From Saccoglossus kowalevskii (Eukaryota; Hemichordata; Enteropneusta; Harrimaniidae): a DNA stretch of 56,197 nt. Both the position numbers and the translations under genes were made by a program. The DNA lies in assembly GCF_000003605.2 (NCBI RefSeq), contig NW_003134843.1:121054-177250 (forward strand), in the 5' to 3' direction. The notes under the pieces are model-generated. The model had not been told where the DNA came from. It did not search any database and saw nothing but the letters and a program-made list of their open reading frames with translations. This document shows positions 33,011 through 45,300 of this stretch, piece by piece (positions within the stretch are counted from its first letter, which is position 1; the number at the start of each line of letters is the position of its first letter).

Positions 33011-33954
33011 TACTAGTTACTTCTGCTGTGTGTATGGTGTGGTAGACTTCTAGCTAAATTATACATGGACATCGCTGACCCGGGAATCAAGACCACCTAG
33101 GATGATGTGAAATGTATGTCATAATCCCCTAGGATGATGTGAAATGTATTACATGATAGCTTTGCATTTATTTTTGAATCAGCTGTGCCAGCATGTTTCA
33201 ATTCAAGTCATTTGATTTCGGTGTCACTTAAAATGCTACAAGGAAATTACTGTAAACCATTTTATTTCACTGCTAGGAATTTCCGCAATTTGATTATTTA
33301 ATAAGGGCATTCGTGACGACAAAATTTTGCGAAATTTGCTGCGACTTGGTTTCTTCAGGACCCCATTGCTACAATGCTGCAATCAAAATTCATGATTTCA
33401 AAATTTTGACCAATTACAGGGGGTTCACAGTATTTTCTTTGTTTGTGATTTCCGCCAATTAACTAAATTGCATCTGTTGTCATATTTATTTTTCTCAAAC
33501 ATTTTAACTGTGTTTACAGTAGTGCTGTTCATATAATGTTGCCTTGAAGGTGTGAGCTGAGTTGAGTTGAGCTGAGCTGAGCTTAGCTTCTTTTTCTACA
33601 TATACCGCCCCTCCTTGTTTCTTTCCTGTACAGTCAACAGATTGTAAAGTACCAATCTGAAATGGGCCTTATACTTTTTATGTATTCTTTAGTTTATAGT
33701 TTGAGTGTACTATAAACTTGTTTACAATGTGTGTGAAATAGTATTCTCAGGGGGCGGGGCTATGTCGCAGAAAGTTCTACATTTCTAAGATGCACACCAC
33801 TGTGCCATGTATTTTTATGGGCTCTGTGTGAGCTGCTGTGGAACATGGCTTAAACAGCACAAACTCAACTTTGAAGTAATTCGAAGCAATCAGATTTATA
33901 TATGTTGCACATGTAGTGGTAATCTTACCCTGTTCAGGGGAGTCTCAACAACTA

Positions 33955-34162
33955 CTGTAGAATACTTTATTTTCGCTTGGAATTTATTTTCCCTATTTTC
34001 GCTGAAGGGATGATTCCGTGAAAATAAAATCCAGCAAATATACTTTTTTTCCTATATTTTACATTAAACTCATCAAAAATCAGTGAAAATAAAATCCATA
34101 AAAAATGCCCAAAAAGCCTTTTCAGCGAAAATTAATTCCAGCGAAAATAAAGTATTCCACAG
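33955..34162. mobile_element. Palindromic TA MITE (family C), 208 bp, nested
   Basis: Same length and ends as the copy at 32685. It sits inside the TATTCTCAG repeat with a TA target duplication. It carries AATAAA motifs on both strands. Confidence 0.82.
34023..34151 (+). terminator. Candidate eIF4E poly(A) signals inside a MITE
   Basis: Reading from the TGA at 33010, I find no AATAAA or ATTAAA until 34023. AATAAA then occurs at 34023, 34088 and 34146, all inside the palindromic MITE at 33955-34162. Whether the transcript ends here is not shown; variant signals upstream are possible. Confidence 0.3.
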
Positions 34163-35454
34163 TATATCAAAGTGCAGTTTTCTGAGAGTTTTCGGTCTTT
34201 TTCACCATCATGGTTGCCAGATTGTGAAAATAGCCAGATGCCCACCTCCTGAGAATATGCATCTACCAACTGTACTGTTACCACTGCTACAAATGACTCA
34301 CATTGTCTGTAGCATCTAACATGAAAGTCACTGTGGCTACTATATGTGTCTGAATAACCTTCACTGATTATTTGAAATCAGTTGTTGTGTAGCTGATTGA
34401 TGTGAAGCCTGTCTAACTTAGCGCATCTCCTGCTAAAAGCGTCCATGGATAGCCAGAATGAAAGGCGGCGGCAGCTAAGCAGGCGATGTGTTGACATCAA
34501 AAGATTTTAAACTTCAGAATTCTGTATCACTGATTTTTTGTAGACAAGTTTTTATTCCACATGGGTATTATCTCTCCAGATAGTCCATGTGTACGATACC
34601 TGGCTCTAGAGTTAACTCCAACAGTGATAAGACATGTACCTAAAACAGTTCTAAACTATGCCCGGCTTTGAAGATCAGCTTTGCGACAAAAACACTTTTT
34701 ATTTTCCCTCATTACAGAATAGTACCGGTAGTACAGAATGTTTTTTCTTTCTGTGGTAATGTTAATATGGTTTCTTGTAGGTCAAAACACTGTCAAAATT
34801 AGGGGGGGGGGTGACCTATTTTCACTCGGCAAACCACTTCGTTGCGACAGAGTTTACACGGTATTTTGTAGACCATTTAATTTTCTCTGCTGATGTATTT
34901 AGCTGAAACATCGACCAACAAATAAGATTGCCCATGGGCAATGTTGCTGCACTTTTTTTTTTTGTGCCATAACCTAGCACAGTGGTAATGTTTTTCAAGA
35001 GTGCAAATTAATATACAAATGGAAATTATTTTTGTCTTGTGCATCAATTACTAGAATAATTTTTGGTGATTCATTTTTTTTTCATATTAAAATAGAGGTA
35101 TGATCTGTCAGGTTGAATGAAAATTTCAAACACACATTTGTAGAAAGAGAATAAATGGGCCCAAAAACTTGTTATTTTTATTGATGTTGTACTAGTTTAG
35201 ATTTACAAATGATCAATCTTTCTCTAATTTCCGCGATTACTCAAGTCCTTTGGTGAAATTTACTTGGCACAGTAACATTTACATATCACTGCAATTGTTT
35301 GATTTGACAACGAATCACACCTCATCCACATGTCCACAGTTATAACAGATATTCAGACTCTATTCTTTGTATATGGATGTCGGTTACAGTGTTCGAGAAA
35401 GTACATGCAATGCATCTATGTAATACATCCATTCTACATGCAATGGGCATAACT

Positions 35455-35766
35455 CAACACTATTTTCTGATATGCCTATATATGGATATACATGTGAGCT
35501 TAGTTCAATCAGATCAACACTATTTTTTGATGTGCCCATACATGTATATGGGTATACCTGGGAGTATAGTTCAATCAGATCAACACTATTTCCTGATATG
35601 CCTATATATGGATATACATGTGAGCTTAGTTCAATCAGATCAACACTAGTTTCTGATATGCCCATATATGGGTATACCTGGGAGTATAGTTCAATCAGAT
35701 CAACACTAGTCTCTGATATGCCCTTATATGGGTATACCTGTGAGCTTAGTTCAATCAAGGCAACAT
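35455..35766 (+). repeat. 60-bp minisatellite, five units
   Basis: Units start CAACACTATTTTCTGATATG and end TTAGTTCAATCAGAT, at 35455, 35515 (66 bp), 35581, 35641 and 35701, with the start of a sixth. The period is a multiple of three, so long open frames appear on both strands. It lies in the eIF4E/CRD-gene intergenic region. Confidence 0.9.
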
Positions 35767-38680
35767 TATTCTTCCATCAGTCATTTATTATGCTTAACAA
35801 TTTTTTTTGTAAATAAATGCATTACAGACAATAGAAATATTGACTACATTTCCAGTCCCCTTTGCTATATGACCACTTTACCCCAGAGTTGATGGGAATC
35901 TCATTGTGGACTTAGCAGTAGCCTGGAAATGTAGGTTGCTTAGCAACATTTTGATAGTGCTAACTTTAGGTAATTCTAGAATGTTGACATTATTAGCTGC
36001 TAGATTTTTGTGTTTCAAACCTACTTGCAGCTGGCAAAGTAACTGCAGCTGCTTTTATGTTAATTTATGTAAATAATTACATAAACTTGAAAAAAAGATG
36101 CTTTCATTATAAAATGTGTAAATTTCTGTGGATTACTTTAAAATGACTTTGTATGTAGTTTATAGGTATACACTCCAACCTTTTTAACACCACTCAACTT
36201 TTTGGTCATCTTTCATAAAATGCCTACTATATTTTTTCCCCTCATATATTCTCAATTTTGATCAGTCAGTGTTGTGAATGGGGGAAAATCTGTTCACTAA
36301 GTCCAAAACAAAGTTATTGAAATATTCATGAAATTGTGGAACCAAAATTTTGACTGGAGAAAATGCACCATATCTGTTGGTAGATGGTTATTTTTTTGTG
36401 TCTACTTATCAGTCTAATTTTTAACCACCATAGATCTGTTGTGTTCAATTTTGAATTCATCATATATTTGCACTAAGCAATTTAAAATATACAAAGTAGA
36501 ACATCTGTTTTGTTTTGAAAATTATTTCTTATTGTATATTTATTCTTCAACTTCCAATCTTGAAGCACATTTCATCATAGTTTAGATAAGCTTGTAGCCT
36601 GTGTTAAAATTCAACTTCAACAAAACTTATATAAATCTGATCAATATTTTTTTCTTTCTTTTAATTATATTTTTAACATACAGAATTCAAAATGATGGTA
36701 TATTTTGTTTTTCTTTTTTTAAGTATTCATCCAAAAAAAAAATCCACAGCAACATTACAAAGCATTTCCTGATGAAACACTTCCTTTTGGTCTGTGTAGA
36801 TAGTTAACAGGTTTTTGCACTGAAATTATATAATCGCTAATATTATCTCTAGAATTTCACCGATTTTGCATGTTACAAAATCAAACCCACTACTACGACC
36901 ATATTTTTTGGATAAAATACAAAACAACAAAAAATTATAAGTTTATATACAAGAAACTAACAGAACAATGTTATTTGTGTTGCCATGGTAATCTGTATGG
37001 GGAATATTGGAAAGTTTGTTTGATGTCCTGCCTCAAGTGTTTTTCCTTCAGAACAAGATGTCATGCCAACGACTTAAATCATTTACTTTTGTTTTTCTCA
37101 TTATTGCATGTTTTCTCCTGGTGGAATTCTTTTACGTCAAAAATTAACTCTGAATGCACGAGATCGTATATCCATAAATGCAAGTACCTGTAGTGCCACA
37201 GTTGGCATCACGTTCGTTAATGTCTCATGCAACGTATGCGTCTTTAAAATATATTGTTTACACAAAATGGATGTAAAGAGTGGTGGTTGTTTCGAAAGCG
37301 TGCATTTGAAAGAGGTTCCGAACCACAGATAGCAGTAACGTAAAATGTGCGATCGCCTTAACCACTGTTCTTTAATGAGAAAACAAATTAAGACAATGAG
37401 AGTGTAAAATTTTCTATGGGTGTAGTTATGTTCGCGAAGCTCAGTTTTAGTCGCAATTAGCGTTAAATGAACAGGTTGACATTGCTTACGGCATTTTCAG
37501 TGTTGCAACTCGAAGCAGAAATTGAACCAGGATAAGTGTTTAGAAAGTTTTTATAACAAGTCTGTTATGTGAATATCATGTCTATTTGTAAACACAACTG
37601 TACATGTATATTTTCAAGTACAGATGTGCTTTGTTTCTTATTTTGCTCTCCCTCAATCATTAATCATAATCATCTACAAGTGAAAAAAGAAATTTACTAC
37701 TAAGTTTGTAGTAAACATTTTCTATTTGAAAATAAATACTGTTAGTTTATTCAATATGTATTGGATTTCTTTCATGATTTTGCTTGTAGGAGTGTGTGCA
37801 GCGTGTCTGTCAATCTGTTTGTGTGAATATCATTTCCCATTAGCTTCTTTCTGTTTGTCATGGTGCACCAAGCCATGCAAGGCAGGTAACTAGTAATGGT
37901 ACAGGCATTCTGCTTGTCCATCAAATTTTTAGTCTCCTGGTTACTTAGTGTTAAATCATAGTGGTTGAGTATGGTCCCATTACACACAAAAGTTGTGGCT
38001 TGTATATGAATTTGTTTTTTGTGTTTGCAACTAAATTGACCTGACATGACATTGAAGCCTGGTTCACAACAAATCCGAAGGGTCAAATTGTTAGTCATAT
38101 GCCATGTAGGGCCACTACTCGTATGAAGGGCACCACCAATAGAAAAAGCTCATTACTTCCAATGAATAACTACAGAGGGCACTGTGTCATGCATTTCTTA
38201 GATGTTTTTTTAGAAGTAAAATTCATTGTAGTTGTACAGCATGCAAGTATGCATTGTGTACATTGACACATGGGACCAACACCATTATGCGAGACATGTT
38301 AGATATGCCAACATACATAATGTGTTTACATAGAATTCATGTGTGCTGCACGACCATAGCACTTTCGTGAGTCTGACGTGTGGCGAATAAGGTTATAATT
38401 CCATGAAGTTGTTGTATGCCCACTGTTTTCCCATTGACATTGCTCCACACTTGGCTACTTCGTGTTGCGATATTTGTTGGGTATGAAGTGCAAAATATGC
38501 ATAAAAATAAAATATTACTTACCATGTACAGTGTATGGTATATCACAAAGTAACATTATAGTAGTCGCGTGTACGCTGCATCAAAGGGACACTGCCAGTA
38601 TTTCAATAAATTTATCATTGAGAGTATACAGCTTCATGAGGAATAAAGTTTAAAAAAATTTAAAAATAATTACCAAGGAT

Positions 38681-39030
38681 TATTATTATACATCTGTTGT
38701 CGTAACGCCTTAAGTTACAGCGTGTCGTAATTTTGCGGTAATTTACTGGGTATTTTCATCCTACTATACAAGGAAATGCAAATTCCAAATATGGAATGAT
38801 TACTACGTGTGTAAGCGTCCTCTAGTAATAAAAACAACTTTTTGGATTTTGGCATTCCCATGATGTATCCTTGGAAGAAAAAGATGTATAATAATATGGT
38901 TATCATGAGAATACCTCAAAGTATGCACTCGAACAGTACGCCACACATCAACCCCTGCTGCGCACCGGTCAATACTACAGCTGTACTGTCTTCATGCATA
39001 CTTTGAAGTATTCTCGTAATAACCTCGTAT
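38681..39030 (+). repeat. Double inverted-repeat element, single copy
   Basis: One complete composite: TATTATTATACATC to GATGTATAATAAT, then GGTTATCATGAGAATACC to GTATTCTCGTAATAACC. It matches the copies at 450-1131 and 25433-25797. Confidence 0.68.
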
Positions 39031-41277
39031 GATTATGATCAGGGCATTGTTCGCCAGTTATTAGCATGTAACTGTGACAATACATGTTTTCAAAATGATG
39101 GGATAAAGAAATAGGAGCTTAAATTATGAAAGTCTTAGCGAGATTGGATGTTTCTGGTTCATCCCCTCTGTGTTTATTTTAGTACTGTTAGCTTACAAGA
39201 TGATATTGGAAAGCGAGGCTCGGAATAGTTAAATTTCTCCTAGTTTTCAAGATAGACTCGACTTCACTGATCGGTTTGCCATCTTTTGACTGTAACTAAA
39301 AATTGTCTGGAACTTTTTTATTTAGACATGATATATTTAGATGTAAATAGATGAGGTAATAATTTGTACGCCATTATCGAGATGAACAATTAAAAGATAT
39401 TTTTAATTGTTAAAATGTAATAAAACTCTATGCAGCCGCAGATAAATAACTAATTTATAGTAACATGTACACCTTTTGGATCATACTTTATACATGTACA
39501 AGTTAGTATTTGGTATACTGGGAATGTTATTCTGTGAAAAACAGTGGTGGACTGTTGTCCAGAAAGCGACAAAACTGAGCAATTTCAGTGATTGATAACA
39601 TGATAATTATGCATCGCAATGCTAATTTATTGAAGACCCTTTTAATATGTGAAACTGGTTCAATCATTATGCAAATCAAATTCATTGTTTTTATTTAGTC
39701 CATTACTTAGCATGGTCATGTAAATTTATGGTAGAATATTTACCTACAACTGGGTTTAGGAAAATTATGCACCAAATGCATCCAATGCACAGTAAATCTC
39801 ATCCAATGATATTTAAAATGCAATACATAATCAGATCTTAAAAATGTTTTTTTTATTTGAAGCTGTATACTAGTAATGCATCTTACCTTCCATGTATTAT
39901 ACACAATTTATGTGGTCAAAAAATAGGGGGAATATTTATTGGGTCTAATGCCCTCTAGCAGTAAAGTTGGGAAATGTGATTATTAAGGGACATCAGCTCA
40001 TTATACATCTTAATTTTTCAATGAATGGAGAATTGAAAATTCAAGGTATTTTCTATAAATTATCAAATTTATCTCATTGTAAGTATGCACAGCTCAAGTT
40101 ATTTAATTACTCAAAAAAAAACTATGGGTATGACCAAGCTTGACCAGTAGATTGTCATTTTTACTGGCTTGGCTGTATGCGCACCAGGTTTTAAGCAGTT
40201 CTTTTAAAAACTGGTCGCTGTAATTATTCGTTGTTTTGTGAGCAATGCACAGTTACCATGACAATGATGCTTTGGAGCATCATGTGTTGCATGTAAAAGC
40301 AGCTGGGAGATTATTTGTTGTTTATTCTCGACCACGGATTGTCAATTTATGGGGCTTTAACATGCCGAGGAAATCATTGGGAAACCGGCGAGTGAAAAAC
40401 GAATGGCTAATTTACTTATTCTGTAGTAGCATTACACTGTCAAATTTTAGAATATGGACACAAATATTTGTTTACATTGCTTAGGAATATTGTGGTCTGA
40501 ACATGATTTTGCCGAGAATATCATAAACATTTCGTTTAGTTGTCTATATTCTTGATACATACATGTGACCAGACTATACTGTTATGCATCAGTTTTAAGT
40601 TTGTCAGTTTTTCAAAACAATCAGGAATAAGATTAATATGCCAAAAGGGTAGCACATGACTGTTTTAATCAATTGTTACAATATAATGGAAAACCATCGT
40701 GTCATGTTTATAAAAAAGATTTATTCATTTTATGAAATTGTTATAAAAGTATTTATAAAAATACAGCTTATCAAGTTAAAGAATTGAGACAATGCTTAAA
40801 AATCTTTCAAAGTAAAATTCAGGATTACATTTTTAACCATAGCCTTAATGGAAATAAAAATAAAAATAACCTATACAAATTGTTAAGATTAATTCAAATG
40901 TAGCGTATGATATAAACAAAAATCAATAATTCAATTGATATGCTCACAAATTGGAATCACAGAACAATTGAAAATATCCCCCCCCCCCAAAAAAAAATAT
41001 CACAATATGGTTGATAAAATATATATTTTAATCTGTATGTGACACAAATTAAAAGTTTGTCAACTATTCACTATGAAATGGCTACATGGACTGAACTTGT
41101 ATAAAAAAAGAAAAAAAAAAGAGTTGCTGTGGTTTTGTGATAAATACCACTCTCGTCAATCATTATTGTTCTTCTCTTTCAGGCTTTTCTTTCCCTACAT
41201 TCAGCATTATACACAGTCATTAAAACGTAATAAACAGAAACATCGGTGGCATTCACAGTACAGATTCATTAAAGTAA

Positions 41278-41322
41278 TAATAATAATTATCATCATCATC
41301 ATTATATATATATATATATATA
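41278..41322 (+). repeat. TAA/ATC/TA microsatellite
   Basis: A run of TAA, then ATC, then about nine TA units. Confidence 0.9.
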
Positions 41323-41735
41323 TCGTCTGGCTTGTTTGGATCGAATAACAGATGGACGAATGAGGGCATGATTTCATCACAGACTGAATAGGTCTGAATT
41401 GGGTCTTGACTATTAACATGAACACAACTGCTGTAATCCTTCTGCAAACACTAAGAATTAAACATTTCGGCACTTGCCAAGATCCTATAACGTGATCAGT
41501 ATCAGTCAATTGCTGACTGATACTTGCATGACACATAATTCTTACTAGCTTGTAAATGCTAGCAATATGTAATTCATTGTTGTGTGAACCCTACCTATAC
41601 ACACATGCAGTTCTGACTACAGTGCTACTTTATGGTCAACCGTTAAATCTAGGACAACATTATTGCAATCATTAAAAACCTAAAAAGACCATTCAATTAG
41701 GAGTATGTAAATAAATACATATAAAAATAAGTGAT

Positions 41736-41741
41736 TTTATT
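41736..41741 (-). terminator. Candidate poly(A) signal of the CRD/EGF gene
   Basis: AATAAA on the minus strand, about 230 nt after the stop codon at 41973. It is the first canonical signal I noticed downstream of that gene. Confidence 0.4.
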
Positions 41742-41972
41742 CCTGCTCTTGTCCAGGAAATGTAACAGAGCAGTAATTAAAGCATTAAAAATATTGCATT
41801 TTACAATTAAATTCCTTTAGCTTGGGATCTTCACATAACGTGATCTTCCCAAAAATGTTAAGCAAATCGGAATCATGCAATGTGAATATAATAGTATCCA
41901 AGATGGTTATTACAAGTGACATCAACTGGAATGGTAGGTCTCTGCCTGCAAACGAACACAGATCTGTGATCA

Positions 41973-42323
41973 TCAATCTGTCGTCTTGGTTTTGTCTAAT
42001 GACATATACTCGCTGTCAACTTTTTGGGTCCCATCAAGTTCCTGGTAATGTGGGTTCCAAACAGCGCTCAACCTTTGACCTTCACCCTCTGCAGACTCAC
42101 AACCGGGCGATGACGGTACATCTTCTACAGGTTCACAGAAAGGTGCATGCTTCAGTGCTGGATCATCACACTCTGCATATTTGTTTTCCAAAACTGCATC
42201 TCGTGGTTCCTCTTGGTATGGCCCATTATAGCCATTCACATTTGCACCATTGGGACCACCAGTGTTGTCATTTTGATTGGCTTCAGTTACAGGATCTACA
42301 TCCACCTGTACTGCTTCACTGTC
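41973..42323 (-). CDS. Exon: cytoplasmic tail, terminal part with NPHY and YMSL
   Basis: This 351-nt terminal exon starts in phase 0 after a GTCCAG acceptor and ends in TGA. It is acidic and Asn/Gly/Glu-rich. It carries a second NPxY motif (VWNPHYQELD), several other tyrosines (GYNGPYQEE, ENKYAE) and a C-terminal SEYMSLDK, which fits a YxxPhi sorting signal or an SH2 site. Confidence 0.88.
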   Translation of the reverse strand, partial: DSEAVQVDVDPVTEANQNDNTGGPNGANVNGYNGPYQEEPRDAVLENKYAECDDPALKHAPFCEPVEDVPSSPGCESAEGEGQRLSAVWNPHYQELDGTQKVDSEYMSLDKTKTTD

Positions 42324-45300
42324 CTGGACAAAAAGGAGTAAGCAATTAAAATTACCCATGATTCACAAATTGGTTTGACTCTCCACAACTAATAAATGCT
42401 GTTACTACAACAGACTTTAGATGCTAATGGCTGCCAGGATATCGTTGACAGTGAGAGGCCGACAAGACTCGTTTCTGCCTTTCAAATAGTGTTCTATTCT
42501 GTCATCACGTTTACTGATCTTCATAACCATAGCAACCATATAACAGTGAATGCAATGACAAAAGTGAATTTGAACAGCAATTTTTTTAATATTAATCTTA
42601 TAAAGGTTTTATCAAATGTTTTATTGGGGTGTAACTACAAGGTACCATGGCGTGACCTCAAATATGCAACGTTATTTAGAATGAAATGTTTTATTTTTAT
42701 TGATGAAAACCAGGCGCGCTGGGCCAGGGAAATTATTGCCCTGATGTGAGGGCGCACTTCTCATAGTGTTACAAGGCTGGGCAATACTAGGTATACGATA
42801 ATAACAAATTTGTCACACCTATGAGAACTAACTAAACACAGAAGTGACATGAAAATGCTGACAATATTCGACTTCAAGTAAATCCTGAAGTTGTTTATAG
42901 CCTGAGAAAAACCCATGCTAAAGTATTCCAACCCCAGGTATAAACACACTATTCTAGTTTTTTCGCTTGTTTTACCAATTTTTTGTCGAAATTGAACGCC
43001 TCCATGTATAATCACATTATGTTTTGCTTAATCATTTGTGAAATACCGATTTAACTATACTAGAAAACAAAATGAACATAAGAAGTACTGTACATCTCAC
43101 CTTGTTTTTACTTTTCACTGCGCTGCCTTTACCATCTGTAAACTGTTCATCATATGCCGGATTGGTGAACACTGCAATATCTGGACGGCTCAATAAATAT
43201 CTTGATTTGCGGCTTACATGTTTTCTGAAACAACAAAACATTGCGTATTAAAAATAACAAAAACCTGCATTATGACTATGGAAAAAAATGGTGGTCGGTA
43301 TGCACCAAATGTGGATGCCGGGATTGACCTTTGACCTATGTTCACCTTTGACATGGATGACCTTTGTTGACCTAGATTGACATTCTTCCTAGACACCAAT
43401 CCTGTATAAATACACCACTGAATGGCCATGACAAAAATGTTTTCTGGTATTTGGACCATCTTGACCAAAGACTTACACTACAAGGTTCAAATTCAAACAA
43501 ATTAACAGATCCAACTTTAATAAAATCCTCATATTCAAAATATATTTTGTTTATTTATTACCTATTATTCTGATGCCTACTAAACACCAGCCTAGCAACA
43601 TTCCAGACCCTTTACTATTTACTGTATTGTTTACCAATAGACTGAGTATTTTAAGTGTCCACATGTAATTGTAAATTCCGATCTCACTTGGCAAATGAGC
43701 AATTCACAAAATACAGATGCAGTATTCATTTATTTATTACTAGCCTGTGTCCTTCATACAAAATAAAATCTATGTACTGGTATTCTGGTGTAAGGCAGAA
43801 AATGAGATCACTATTTATAGTTGTATTGGACAAAAAAAAATAACTCTAGGACAAGCTTTTATATTATTTTAACCTTCTCAACCACCAGACGTCCTTGCCC
43901 AAATTTGTCTGCACTTTTTTCTTATATTTTTCAATATTTTGGGAAATGAACCCTAATTTTTGGGCCAACATACAAAATTTGAGTCAATTCTCAGTTTCAT
44001 CGTGGTATACAACCCTCAAATAGTATAATTACCTTCCAAAGTGTGAAGAGCTCATAGGTCGATTCTGAAACATGTAATTACAAACAATATCACTTTGGAA
44101 ACATTTCCGACGATTAAATGGCCGGCAATTAGATACAAATTCAGCATATCCCAATACCAGGGAGGTCATGTAATCATTCAGTATGCAATGTTAACCTTTT
44201 TGCTACCAGTTCCCTCTTTTCATCACAAATTCACAAAATAGTCCTGTTTATAAGTTTGCACTTTCCTGCAGAAGATTGGGACAAAAATAGCAAAATTTTT
44301 GAGTAAAAACTGAAAATTGACTCAAACTGTGTCTGTTGGCTCCAAAATTAGGGTTCATTTCTGGAAATATTCAAGAATATGAGAAAAAAGTGTGGACAAA
44401 TTTGGGCGAGAAAGTAGTGAAAAAGTTAAGTTTCATCGGATGTACAAGTATTTGCATATACAAGACCACATGAACAAGTGACCTAGCAAAACTACATTTT
44501 TTAAAACAAAATTTCACATAATGGTACATTGAAATTACATATTTCAGTTTCATGTGTGTTTTTTGTGACTGTGACAGAAAATCGTAAAAATTTCATTTTT
44601 TGAGAAAGATTATGGCATCAGAGGATTAAATATTTAATCACATCCATCATTAACAAATTGTACAAACCATCGTTAATAGTAACTAACCTGCAGATTAATA
44701 CTAATACTATCACCATGGTAACACCAATAATACATGCTACACTAATCCCAATACCTAGAGAAATAGCCTCCTTTTTAGCTTCTTCTTCTGAATGGAAATA
44801 ATATAAATGAGAGATTTAATATGTGATGTGCAAGAAAGTTTACTATTCAAAAAATTACCTTGACAAATTTCATTCAATCAGCCATGAGCGATACTTTTTA
44901 CATATTTTTTAATCTTTGTCATACTGAGTCAACATGATCTTTGAGTTACATAAATAGAGTGAATTTGAATATAATCAGTCAAAGCATTTAATAAATATGG
45001 CTCTAGAAGCCCATGTAATTGTTGGTAAGGCCAGACTTTTTTTATTCCTCGTTTCTCGAGTTTTTATAAGGCATTTTTTTTGAGGAGGGCGGGAAAAAAA
45101 TAAAATTAATTCTTTTTTTCCATTGGATTTGTGTGATTCTCAAAGAATTGTAAGTGAGATCATTGATCGGAGAGAAGAAATGAAATAAAATTTTATTCCA
45201 TGTATAACCTTATTTCTCATCTGTGTGAGACTTCGGTACTTTGATCATGATACTCCCATGAAAATGCAACTTGGATTTGTTATGCGGCGGGCGGTAAAAA

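Larger units (their letters stand above)
33742..34257 (+). mobile_element. TATTCTCAG repeat, copy 3, with nested MITE
   Basis: Third copy, just downstream of eIF4E. A 208-bp palindromic MITE (33955-34162) interrupts it at GTCTCAACAACTA, with TA on both sides. The unbroken sequence is seen at 5600, so the order of insertion is clear. Confidence 0.7.
34258..41735. other. Intergenic region between the convergent eIF4E and CRD genes
   Basis: No coding exon is recognised in these 7.5 kb. Contents seen are the 60-bp minisatellite, a double inverted-repeat element (38681-39030), a C run at 40979-40988 and a TA microsatellite near 41300. It may hold long 3' UTRs. Confidence 0.5.

Noticed and set aside
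35377-35816. Open frames of about 90-125 codons on both strands
   Set aside because: Explained by a 60-bp tandem repeat whose period is a multiple of three.
36870-37332. Two overlapping plus-strand frames downstream of eIF4E
   Set aside because: No family motif, no splice support and AT-driven composition; possibly 3' UTR or intergenic.
41822-42349. 175-codon plus-strand frame
   Set aside because: It is the antisense shadow of the terminal tail exon, whose own frame fits the spliced gene.
42396-42749. 117-codon plus-strand frame
   Set aside because: It lies in an intron of the minus-strand CRD gene, has low-complexity AT-rich codons and no recognisable domain or splice partners.
44042-44073. 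Possible 32-nt exon (AATCGACCTATGAGCTCTTC and onward) between the TM and tail exons
   Set aside because: It has plausible splice sites, but its length breaks the frame. The TM exon joins the 43224 exon perfectly without it.
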